Origin: Diogma glabrata
Taxonomy: Eukaryota > Arthropoda > Insecta > Diptera > Cylindrotomidae
NCBI GenBank assembly: GCA_963693315.1
Contig: OY856187.1
Coordinates: forward strand, 384,819,461 to 384,883,460
Length of the DNA stretch: 64,000 bases
Direction: 5' to 3'
Positions 34,856 through 44,813 of this stretch are shown piece by piece. The notes beneath the pieces are model-generated. The model was not told where the DNA came from and searched no databases. It worked only from the letters and a program-made list of their open reading frames with translations. The position numbers were made by a program, and so were the translations under genes. Numbering within the stretch: position 1 is the first letter of the stretch; each line of letters starts with the position of its first letter.

Positions 34856-34980
34856 CTTATAAACAAAACACAATCGTTCTTCTAAAAGCGGTAATGCCGC
34901 GCACCTTATAGTACGATAGAATTTTGTCAAAATACGCACCCACGGCGTTTTTGGAAGAACGATCGTGTTTTGTCTATAAA
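34856..34980. repeat. 125-bp inverted-repeat element
   Basis: 'acaaaacacaatcgttcttc' (from 34863) pairs with 'gaagaacgatcgtgttttgt' (to 34973). Pairing continues both outward (TTATA) and inward (AAAAGCG/CGTTTTT). The arms are about 36 bp and the middle is about 50 bp. It is a likely MITE. Confidence 0.7.
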
Positions 34981-35459
34981 ACTGATTACATCAGAAGATT
35001 AGAAGCAATACGACCGCCTTTCGTATCGGCGGCGCTCTAGTCCTTGATACAAAGAACTATAACGGTTTGAATATTGCGATGAACTGTACTTTAGTCGGGC
35101 CAAAATAATATGTAACGTAATAATTATATTATCAGATATATTTCAATTAATAGTATGCGATAAAATTGGTATATTAGTTAAGTAAATCTTCTAAAAATTA
35201 GACGAATTTACAAAATAACCGTGCATTGAAATTTCTATAGTGTATAATTCTACCACGATTGGATGGTTTTATTGAATCGATGTTTTGAATTATTGATAGT
35301 ATCAGATCCTTGGGGGGGGGCCAATGCCCCCCCCAGCCCTACCCAATTGACGCCCCTGCACCTTTTCCCTCCATATATTATATTGTTCAATAATATACAA
35401 GTTGGCTCTATTCTTACGAAGTTTTGAAAACCAATATGATTTAATACTAATGCAATTCT

Positions 35460-36476
35460 TTATTTCATTGTCAATCCAAGGTGCATATAAGCTCTTGTTT
35501 TTGTTATATTAACAGATGTTATTTGCTGTTTCTTTGCAACCGTAGATGTGTGTATTAATTTCTCCATTGACGAAATGAATGACGTATAGGTACTGTTTAT
35601 ATCATCCACCATGTTCACATTGAAGTTGTATTTAGCAATTTCATTATAGAGGTAATTTTTATTTACATATGTGTTAGAATTTGACTCGTGTTTGTTTATT
35701 CTCAGTGCATGTTTTAAAATAAATTCATAATAAATGACATCATGATCCAGACGATCATGTGGTATCTGACTAATAATTATTTGCTGATTAACAGAGTTGA
35801 CAATACAATGATCTATACAACTATCTCTTCTTGTTGCAACGGTATTACATACATAGAACCCAGATGTTTTGATTAATTCCAAATAATTTTGTACGTCACG
35901 ATCAGGATTTAAAATATTAAAATTCATATCACCTAAAATGATATTATTATAGCGATCATTTTTCAAGTATAGTGTATCTTCAAGTGAATTAAAGAATTCA
36001 ATAATTTCTTGTCTATTTCTAGTCGGAGCTCTATAAATATTGGTTATAGTGACAGTGGATGTACTCAATTTATCTGATTGTATACAAATTTCAATAGTGG
36101 CCATATTTGTGTGTTTGTTTGAAAAAATATTAATTGTTTTAAATTGAAGCAAATTATGAATTAAAAAACCAGCTCCTCCATATCCATCATTTCTACAAGA
36201 GAAAACACCAGTGTAGTTTTTTATATTAAAATATTTTATATTTTGCTCATTCAACCAAGTTTCTGTTATTGCTAAAATATCTATTCTTGAGGAAGTAGTA
36301 GATAAGAAAAATTCTATGTCATCCATTTTTGGTAAAACGCTTCTAGCATTAAAATAACATATTTTGAGACTTGTGCTATTATTAAATTTTATATCAGAAA
36401 AGGTGTTCATTAGCTTTGTAGTTACACTTGGTATTAAAGGTACATCAAAATTAATGTTATGTGTCCAAGAATTCAT
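35460..36476 (-). pseudogene. LINE-2 ORF2 endonuclease domain
   Basis: The frame is 338 residues starting at ATG 36476. Motifs of the apurinic-like (exonuclease/endonuclease/phosphatase) endonuclease are: CYFNARSV (about 40-47), AITETWL with the metal-binding Glu (residue 72), GDMNFN with Asp183 and Asn185, CIDHCIVN (220-227) and DRLDHDVIY (241-249). It would nick target DNA to prime reverse transcription. The frame ends early in RAYMHLGLTMK because of a one-base shift at an A run near 35500; the other frame gives NKSLYAPWIDNEIKN, the normal continuation. The ATG overlaps the ORF1 stop by 20 bp. Confidence 0.9.
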
Positions 36477-37428
36477 CTAAAGTGATTTTAGAATGAATTG
36501 TACTGACTGCAGAGTCAGCTGTTTTACGAACTTTTATTGTACCATTTTTAATCCAAGCATATTTAATTTTTCCTTTCTTCACTTCATCCCTTGCCAATTT
36601 GTAAATATAACTATAATAACTAGTAAGCTTTTCATTTATAAAAATCGTTGAAAAACTGCCTGTTGGCATTATTTCCTTAAATTTATTTTTGTTTTGCAAA
36701 ATATTATTTTTTATGTTCATCGACCTTAGCTTCAATGTAATTTTGGTAGCATTGTTTAATTTAGACGGACTAGTATATACACTTTGAAGATCATTTACTG
36801 AGATATTGACATCAATTTTGCTTAAAAGATTCATGACCTTCTGTGAAGGAGTGACGTCAGCACCAACATTTATCCCATCAATTACAAGATATTTCTTCAA
36901 TTTCTGTTGCTTAAGTTTTTCTATTTCTACCTCAGACTTAATTAATCTTTCTTGTAATTCAATATTCTGATTATTGAGTTTTATGTTATCATTTATGAGT
37001 GTTTGTACTGATTTATGCAAGTCATTAATGAGGTTAATTTTGACAGTTGATTGTTCTTGCCACAATATAATTTGATTTAATTTATCCAGTATAGCATTAC
37101 CATCAAACTTACCATCTTTACCATCTGGACTTGTATTTCTCAATGTTTTACTGTGGGTAGCTTCATTATCCGAGTTAGCACTTGCTTCGCTTAAATTATC
37201 CATGGATTGAAAAATTTCAGCACGCGACCTGTCAAAATCTTCCTCACACGATTCACATCTCCAAATTGCTTCTTTAAGAGCCAATTTCTTGTAAAACTCA
37301 ACTTCAACTCTTGCACAGCTTCTATGGAAGTACTTTCCACACACTCCATCACACTTTAAGTACTTGTGATTTTTATAATTTAAGTTTTTTTTGCACACAA
37401 AACACAAACTTTCAGCATTGTCAGCCAT
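36457..37428 (-). CDS. LINE-2 ORF1 with PHD-type zinc finger
   Basis: The frame is 323 residues with no stops. The N-terminal PHD-type finger has Cys/His in C4HC3 order: C9, C12, C26, C30, H35, C38, C58 and C61. An acidic/Ser-rich linker is followed by a coiled-coil-like stretch (about residues 110-165, rich in Leu, Glu, Lys and Asn) and a C-terminal part with YLVIDGINVG and EKLTSYYSYIYKLARDEVKK, typical of the CR1/jockey ORF1 nucleic-acid-binding tail. It probably coats element RNA. The ORF is intact even though ORF2 is broken. The ATG follows an A-rich leader of fewer than 20 bases. Confidence 0.85.
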   Translation of the reverse strand: MADNAESLCFVCKKNLNYKNHKYLKCDGVCGKYFHRSCARVEVEFYKKLALKEAIWRCESCEEDFDRSRAEIFQSMDNLSEASANSDNEATHSKTLRNTSPDGKDGKFDGNAILDKLNQIILWQEQSTVKINLINDLHKSVQTLINDNIKLNNQNIELQERLIKSEVEIEKLKQQKLKKYLVIDGINVGADVTPSQKVMNLLSKIDVNISVNDLQSVYTSPSKLNNATKITLKLRSMNIKNNILQNKNKFKEIMPTGSFSTIFINEKLTSYYSYIYKLARDEVKKGKIKYAWIKNGTIKVRKTADSAVSTIHSKITLDEFLDT

Positions 37429-37444
37429 CTTTTTTTTTTTTTTT

Positions 37445-38190
37445 TATTTCCATGTCCAATTTCATTTTAAATTACATTTACGTCACAAAAACAGCTACAT
37501 TTTTTCTCCAAAAAATTGTCTAAAAAAATAAATGAAATCATTTTTTGATACACTTGACATTATTTTTTGACAAACTTATAATGCCATAATTCTCTATAAT
37601 AATAATGAAATATCATGTCATACAAAATATTAATTTTATTTTTTTCTAAAAAAAACTGGGTTACAAATAAATAAAAACCTTTCTTTTGACACACTTGACA
37701 ACATTTTTTGACAAACTTATAATGCCATAATTCTCAAGAATAATAATAAAATTTCATTGCAAACAAATAATTAATTTTATTTTTTTTTCCAAAAAATTGG
37801 GTAAAAAAATAAATAAAAATCTTTGTTTTGACACACTTGACAACATTTTTTTGACAAACTTATAATGCAATAATCTAGATATCGGTCTCACATACCAATC
37901 CCGACCATCAAAATTACTCCAAATTCAATGTTCCTACTCGTATTCACTTAAAATGAACGTTTTTTAAGCAAAAAATATGCAAATTTCCTTGTTTTGACAC
38001 ACTTGATGGTTTTTTTGACACACTTCCGGTACAGTTATCAACCACATCGTCCTTTCGGCTCTTTACATTGAGTAAACCTATTTTTGGAATAAAAAATTTT
38101 TCAAATCCGTCCAGCCGTTTTCTAAATTTCGTCGGTTGTGACGGCCGGCAGGATGCACAGACGGTCTAGAGAGAGACATACATTTTTTTT
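37445..38190 (+). repeat. Repeat family X, copy 2, outer part with 140-bp units
   Basis: It starts 'tccatgtccaatttcat' and 'aaaaacagctacat', then three units of about 141 bp, each with 'acacttgacaacattttttg' and 'acaaacttataatgcc' (near 37549, 37687 and 37828). A unique end follows with 'aattcaatgttcctactcgt', 'cacttccggtacagtta' and 'gtgacggccggcagg'. The same order is at 63297-63995. The A-rich zone present in copy 3 is missing here, at the LINE insertion point. Confidence 0.85.
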
Positions 38191-38339
38191 TGCTTCTTTA
38201 GAATCAGGAGGTCCTAAAACGTCGAGAAATGTCAAAAAAGGTGGGGGTAAGAATTTCACTTTGCGCTCATAAATATAATACTTAGGTCTTTCAGACCGAA
38301 GTAAAAATACAAAAATGTGTATGTAGAGATGATGTAAAT

Positions 38340-41300
38340 ATATAACAATAATAAATTTATGAAATCATACATTTGATGGGGCGATCAAAAAGTTCTTTGT
38401 ATTGTTATTACATTAATGATAAATTATGTTAATGCAAAACATGTAACGTTGTAGAATCAAGGATGGAAAATGGAAAGGTGTTTTGCGCCGGGGTTAGTCT
38501 TTACTGTTAATGGCGTAACTACATATATCTAACTCCTTTACAACACCTTTACTCAGAACTCAAATTGTTCTGTATTAGATTGTAGAATTTTCCAAACGCC
38601 ACATGTTGGACGTCACACAATTAGTGGGCATCACAACTTAATTAGTGTGACGGATAAGTTAAGTGACTTTTTTTCTATTTTGGAACTTTCAACAAAAATA
38701 GAACCAAATAATGGTCCTTACAAAAAACTATGTCTCTCGTCGAGTCAACACCACAAAAAATGGAGTTCAGTTGAATAGGACCCGCATTAACAATGGTAAA
38801 TTTGATGCTTTTTTTATATGCCGAAAGAATCTGACTGACCTGAATTTATGTTATTTGGACATGTTAACGTTATTCTGATTGGAAACATTTTCTTCCCATT
38901 GCTATAAAAGCAGACACATATTGATCCGGAATCTTCAAGAAATGGAACGAACACGAATGTAACGACATCGAATCATACCAATCGTCATTTCATTAGATTT
39001 TTCATCAACACTACAATTTATTTTGCATTAATGTTGCTGCCGGCATTGTTTATAAGTCATGCAAGGAGCCATTTCATTTTGATACGAATCATTTGATCTA
39101 AATTTAATTTTAATTTATTATCTAAAATTGGTTCTGAGTTAAAAATGAAATAAACTTTTAAAAGCGGCTGGACTAGTGCTTCTATTTTATATCCACCTAA
39201 AATAGTGAGGCTTAAAAGGACTCTTAAGTGTTTGGTATCTTACGCTCTAATCGGAAATCTGATTAATATAATATTTAATAAAAATTTTTGATATTAATAG
39301 TTGATACCTTCTCTTCTGATTATTAATTTCATTCGTTTTTGACGCTATTCATTTTTGTTTAATTATTTCATTGAATGTTAGGAAATTGGAAATGAACTGG
39401 TACGGTTTTAATGAAGAATTTTATATGATCGATCGAATAATTTATATGATGGAAAAATTGACAGTACATCTAAAACAATAAAACAATGCAACAAATATTG
39501 TATTAGGACAATATATTAAACTATCACCTATTGTTGGGCCAACAATAATTAGTTTAACTACGTTAATAAACACCTGTTTAGGTATAACAATTCATTGATT
39601 TCATTATTGCTCAACAATCGCTGGGACCACAGGCGAAACTTTTTGATTATTTCACTGTATTATTGTTCATATTCAAAAATTGCTGGGTCATGGCGCAGCT
39701 TTTGAATATTACAATTTTCCCATTGCTATTCATATCTCATAATCGGACGGACGATTGGCGCTACGATTAAATGTAATTTGAATGGTCTTAAAGCATGAAC
39801 AATTTAATCAACGGACAGTAATTTTTAAATATTGTCAACGTAGTTAAAATTGGTAATGTGATGGTCTTGCTTCCTCAATCTTTTGGGATCGTCCGAGTTC
39901 GTATTATTTGCTAGTTTGAATCCGTCTTCTTGTCAAACTTTTGCTTACAACTAAGCATTTGTCCGTGAAAGAAAAGGCATATTAAAATTCATAGACTGAA
40001 ATTAGTGAGGAATAAAAAATCTGTTGGCACGCAATTCCTCTAATATTCTTGATAGTGATTCCACTATCAGTAATACATAGTGTTTATTACAGTTGCTTAT
40101 ATGCAATAGAAGTCGGAATTGCATATCTTCTCAAAGCTGAAGACAGACTCGTTTTGTTGTTTCGGAATGGTTCATTAAAAGTTTGATTAATAATCCACAT
40201 TACAGTGGACCACTTAGCTGTAATAAAACTTTGGACTAAAACGGACCGGTGCTTGGATTAAATAATCGGTACAGACGTTGAAAAAAATTACAAAATTATT
40301 CCTATGGCATAAATGCTGTAAAAAATACTACATTGTTTGCATTTCTCAATTTTGTAACATAAAAAAGTAATAAAAAACTCATAAATAAATCTTAAGCAGT
40401 TATAAAATTATTTCACTTTTTGTGTTTAATATTACAATTAAATAATTTTTATTAATTTTGTGTAACTTTAGTTCTTTCTTTATATGTATTTCACTTACAA
40501 AGTTTGTCGTTAAATAATTGCATAGTTGTTGCATTTATTTTACATTTTATTGTATGCCCTATTAATTGACAGGAAGTTTTTTTGTTAAACTTGTAAAACA
40601 ATGATGTTATTGTTTAAACGAAAGGCTGAGTTTGATGATAAGGTAGGCTATAAAATTTTTCATTTTGTAAATTAAAAACTTCTTTTTAATTGTTGTGAAT
40701 GTAATACACAAACAATTTTTGACAAGCTTTTAAAGATGGAATTTATGATCCGAAGCGTTTAATACTATAAATTTTCTTCCGTGTTGTAAAAATAAGTTAA
40801 ATTGTTGCCAAGACATATTTATTTTCTTAGGTAATTTCATATTTTGTGACAAGTAACAACCAATTATTGACACAAATAACTTTTTTTTTAAAACAATCTC
40901 ACGGAAGCATAACTCTTCAACTAATCATCAACGGGCAGCTATGAATATCAACACACCTTAACATAGTACCAACACATAATCCTTTAAAAAAAATCAAAAA
41001 TTTTGTTTAATTTTTTTCCAGCAAAAGCTTAAAGTATTAAAAGAAAATTCCGTTTTTTTTTAATTAAATTCAGTTAAATTTTTCTATTCCATTTAATCAA
41101 ATGAATTATGTAAAAGAAAATCAAAAAATGCATTCATACATAAAAAAAATCAATTTCCATTTTCGAACTAAAATTCATTTATGAGCATATGAATGGATAA
41201 ACCGATTAAACGATTTTCGATTAAAAAACAATAATTATTACAAAAATAAAGTTTTAGAGCTTTGGATTATAGAAATTCGTGAACTTTTTAGTTTTAAAAT

Positions 41301-41860
41301 TTTCGTTCCATAAGAAAACAAACTAATTTTTTTTGTTAACTAATTTTACCGTGTTAAGGAAGGTTAAACGAAATTGGTGTACTCACAAGAATATACGTTA
41401 AAAAAAGAGAAGTGTTTTGAAATTTTTTTTTCACAAAAGTGTTACCAAGAAGTTGTTGAGTAATAGAGATTCTGCAGAAGACTTTTTACTCAATCTCAGT
41501 ATTGATATTGCAAATCAATATGATGTCGAGAAATTCCACATCAATCTACCAAATTCAAAATGATGAAAATGTCAAACTCACTGCAACATTCATATCGAAA
41601 AATTTTAATTCAACTTAACATAATTATTGAGTGAGCGAGAAAAAGTCGCTAGAAACGCAAAATGTTCATTCAATATGCTGCCATTACTAGATCCGTTGTT
41701 CGATTAAGCACAAACTTCAGCCAGCGCATGTTTTGTTCCTACTTTTTAGTTTAAATGTCATTTGTCAAGTTTTATGACAACCAATATCTCTCGATTTAAA
41801 AAGAACAGGATGAAATTCGTGACCATGCTTGGCATACAAGTAGTATCGGTGAAAAAAATA
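38340..41860. other. Long AT-rich stretch without recognised features
   Basis: No coding frame, transposon motif or clear repeat was seen on either strand. Short inverted words occur, for example around 39530-39560, but are too short to call. Confidence 0.5.
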
Positions 41861-41868
41861 CGTACCCA

Positions 41869-42010
41869 GATAAAACTTTTGTTACGGATCTTTCACTTTT
41901 CAAAGCAATTTTTCATTCTATTCAATTGAATACATTCATTTCTAGTGTCTTAGAATTCTAAACTACATAATGGTTAGATCCATTGCTAAACTCTTAATAA
42001 AATCTTGAAT
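41869..42010 (+). repeat. 142-bp direct repeat, left copy
   Basis: It begins 'gataaaacttttgttacgg' and ends 'aataaaatcttgaat'. By eye it is identical to 42311-42452. The sequence between the copies holds a tRNA-like segment. Confidence 0.9.
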
Positions 42011-42221
42011 TTAAATTGGTTAGTGGCCATTCTCCACTAGTTGGGATTTGTCTCCCATATTCGTAGATCCATAATGTTCTTCATTCAATGTCAACTTAGT
42101 TGAGGTATGAAGAACGGTAAAACGTGTTCGTAGAATAAATAAATAAGACAAAAAAATTGACATTAAAAATGAATTAAATAATTGTGATGTTAAGTCGATC
42201 GTCCAAAAACAAAATTTTATC

Positions 42222-42304
42222 TCGTCGCTGGTTGAGTTGGTTAAATGGTTAACCATATAAACTTTGATCAGAGGGACGCCGGTTCGATTCCCCGAACCGA
42301 CCGG
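42222..42304 (+). pseudogene. tRNA-like segment, probable SINE head
   Basis: TGGTTGAGTTGG (42229-42240) fits an RNA polymerase III A box loosely and GGTTCGATTCC (42281-42291) fits a B box exactly, 41 bp apart as in tRNA genes. The D-arm and T-loop are recognisable, but T-stem pairing is poor and no acceptor stem closes, so it is not a working tRNA. It reads straight into the right 142-bp repeat, which would then be the SINE body. Confidence 0.6.
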
Positions 42305-42310
42305 AATTGA

Positions 42311-42452
42311 GATAAAACTTTTGTTACGGATCTTTCACTTTTCAAAGCAATTTTTCATTCTATTCAATTGAATACATTCATTTCTAGTGTCTTAGAATTC
42401 TAAACTACATAATGGTTAGATCCATTGCTAAACTCTTAATAAAATCTTGAAT
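42311..42452 (+). repeat. 142-bp direct repeat, right copy
   Basis: Identical by eye to 41869-42010, 442 bp away. The ends are not TG...CA, which argues against LTRs. Confidence 0.9.
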
Positions 42453-42824
42453 GCTAAATAAATATTGAACGTAAAAAAGATAGCATAACCTGAAACAATT
42501 ACATTTTAATATCAAAATTGTTGGTTTGAAATTGTATGTAATACATGTTTCTAAAATTAAGTGACAACTTAATACTTGTAACTTGATACTTGATAACATC
42601 GATTATATCAATTTAAAGCTCACAATTACGAGACGGAAATCGCATAGATTCTATATAAAGAAGCATAGCTTATGTATGATTAAACATGGATGGTAATCAT
42701 GATAAATAAACTAATTAAAAATGGTAACACCTAGCCGATAGTGATTTACAAACGGCAACAATGTGCATTAATACCAATTAATCTACTTAGCTTTCCGTAG
42801 AAAGATTTGTAAAATTTAAAATTG

Positions 42825-42960
42825 TTGATCTAGGGGTGTGACAACCACGCGTACTTTAGTCCCTGCTATTGGCATATGAGTTATCTTGTGATATCGTATA
42901 CCACTGGCAGTAGCAGTGCAATCTCATTAGCAAAAGTGATATTGTAATGATCCTCAATGC
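42825..42960. repeat. SINE-like repeat Y, first half only
   Basis: 'gatctaggggtgtgacaa', 'cgcgtact', 'agtccctgctattggcata' and 'accactggcagtagcagtg' match 34080-34180 in the same orientation with roughly 80 percent identity by eye. Confidence 0.65.
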
Positions 42961-42969
42961 TATCCAGTC

Positions 42970-44690
42970 TTCTTAATAACAACAGAAGAGTGAATATCAT
43001 TGAAGACATTATCAGAAATATTTATCCACAAACTCTATACCAGACCGCTATTGATCCCGGCTAAAGAATCAGGGTATAGGGAGGTGGGGATTACTGGAGA
43101 GTTTTGTGGACCTTGCTAAGCGGAAATAAAAATTATAGACAGCAGAGAAAGAAACAAAAAAAAATTTGATGAAAAAAAATGTTGATGGGAAATGGTCATT
43201 GGTCCCAAGACGTTCATTGGATTGGTCACCGCACTTCAAGAATTCATACCATCATCTTCCTTCTTCCCTCCTCACCCCACAAGACAAATGAGAACTAGCC
43301 CATATTCAAGAAATATGAATTTAAAGGTCAAAAGGAATTTAAAAGAAAAACAAAAAATCGAACAAAATAAATAAGAGACCAATATACATATATATATACT
43401 TCAATTTCCGTTATATTTCGATATAGTTATATATTTTTATTTGATTTAAATTTAGCATTGATACTTAAAACTACTTACCATCACCAAAGTTTTTAAACAT
43501 AGTAATCTTAATTAATTAGAATGTAATAGACAACACAAACACATAAATATTTTTTTCGTGTATATATTTCTATAGCGTTTAATTGTCACATTGATAGCAA
43601 TTTCCACTAAAACTGTTTTGCTTTAGATTTTAAAATGTACAAAATATTCTAAAATTGAAAATTTTTTATATATGATTCAAGTACAAAAATTCTCTGTTAG
43701 CATCTTCCACTAATCAAACAAAAACGATCCAATATTCCCATTGGAATATCTACACCTGACGGTTTTCCTCCTATATTGACATCTTTTGCTTCGATAAAAA
43801 TCAATATTTCAATATCCAATGTCCAATATCCAAAAAATTCAATATCCTATTATTTAGCTCTTTTCTACGTCACAAATGATTTAGTATGATTATTTCAATA
43901 TGAGTATAATTATCTAACTGTTAACTGTTGTTAACGGTTGATGCTACCGTCATCATCCATGTGTCTATTATTTTCCCTTCCACTAATTAAACATTCTACC
44001 CGCCTTTTTATTCAATTAACCTAATCCCCAGATCGATTTAGATAAATTATTTTATTAAGAGATATTACTTTTAGACTGATTTGTTCTTCAATAAAGTTTT
44101 CTGATTAAACTGTTTCCTGTGTCCATTCAAACAAATCCAAACAAAATTCGACATAAAAAAAATGATATAATAAAACAGTACCTTTTCTGTAGTTGAAATC
44201 ATATTTTCACTATAATGGTTATTGGTTAATCAACACTAACGGAATATCGATCTTAGGATTGATATTTTTCCGATATGAATACATATTGCAAATTTTATTT
44301 TATTTTAAACGGAAATCATATTTTCACATAAACACCAATGAATCACTATCTTTTAAACAGTTAATAATATTTCCCGATATAAATATTTTCAGTTTTGTAG
44401 GATTTAATTAATAGGACATCACAAACATTAAAAATATTTTTTTTTATGATTTTAAATTTATCACTATTCAAATAACATAATAATAATCTTATTCAACAAA
44501 AAGTAAGTAATTAATCGCAACAAATCAAAACCAAAAATAATTTTTCCACTTTTAACTTGACCAAAGCACGGTCACTGAATAATTAATTCGACAGCCAACA
44601 TTTCTTTTCCTTCTTTTTTTTCCCAAAAAAATATTATTTTAGAATTTCGTTTTTTTAATTGATATTAAACAGGATAATCAGACAAAAAAA
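42970..44690. other. AT-rich stretch without recognised genes
   Basis: The open frame at 43192-43374 has no family signature. Words such as 'aatatccaatgtccaatatcc' near 43810 form a short tandem. Nothing else is supported. Confidence 0.45.
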
Positions 44691-44734
44691 AATTTATATA
44701 AAAAAAAAGTTGCAATGAATCAGGGTTTTGCAAC

Positions 44735-44800
44735 AGTCGTGGGGACGTACCTACCCCTGAGATATCTTATGCTTAACCGACTGAGCTAGCCGATCATGGA
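44735..44800 (-). pseudogene. tRNA-like sequence with T-run terminator
   Basis: On the reverse strand, GGCTAGCTCAGTCGGTTAAG is a good D-arm with an A box (TAGCTCAGTCGG). A GGGG...CCCC arm with a degenerate B box (GGTACGTCC) follows. A run of nine T lies about 40 bp further on (44700-44708), as in RNA polymerase III units. It is probably a SINE or tRNA pseudogene lying 3' of the gypsy fragment. Confidence 0.45.
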
Positions 44801-44813
44801 ACCACTAACTCTA

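Larger units (their letters stand above)
30783..35358 (-). mobile_element. hAT DNA transposon inserted in LINE-2
   Basis: The ends are imperfect inverted repeats: CAGTGGCGTCATTTCACC on the left, and CAGGGGCGTCAATTGGGT reading inward from the right. CACCTTTT is duplicated at 30775-30782 and 35359-35366, an 8-bp target duplication as expected for hAT. Each terminus has a G run (the right one is a G9...C8 palindrome at 35312-35334). The 4.6-kb body carries a decayed transposase on the reverse strand, a SINE-like repeat (34080-34330) and a small inverted-repeat element (34856-34980). Confidence 0.92.
28916..37443 (-). mobile_element. LINE-2 (jockey/CR1-type) inserted in repeat X
   Basis: This is a two-ORF non-LTR retrotransposon on the reverse strand. 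ORF1 has a PHD-type finger (36457-37428) and overlaps ORF2 by 20 bp. ORF2 has endonuclease (35460-36476), reverse transcriptase and a C-terminal region down to 28991. The 3' end at 28916-28990 is a repeated TTAGTGTTAGTTTTG tract. The element starts at an A-rich leader directly before the ORF1 ATG. ORF2 is split at 30775-35366 by a hAT element. Frame breaks near 35500, 30390 and 29580 make it inactive, but otherwise it is well preserved. Confidence 0.9.

Noticed and set aside
37531..37870. CRISPR-like array (regular repeats)
   Set aside because: Units are about 140 bp and diverged with no unique spacers; it is a tandem repeat inside a eukaryotic dispersed element.
40205..40265. Possible pogo/Tigger terminal repeat (CAGTGGACC...)
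   Set aside because: No matching inverted end and no transposase were seen nearby.
42222..42304. Functional tRNA gene
   Set aside because: A and B boxes are present but the acceptor stem does not close and the T stem mispairs.
41869..42452. Miniature LTR element
   Set aside because: The identical repeats do not begin TG or end CA, no primer-binding site or polypurine tract is evident, and the tRNA-like promoter points to a SINE.
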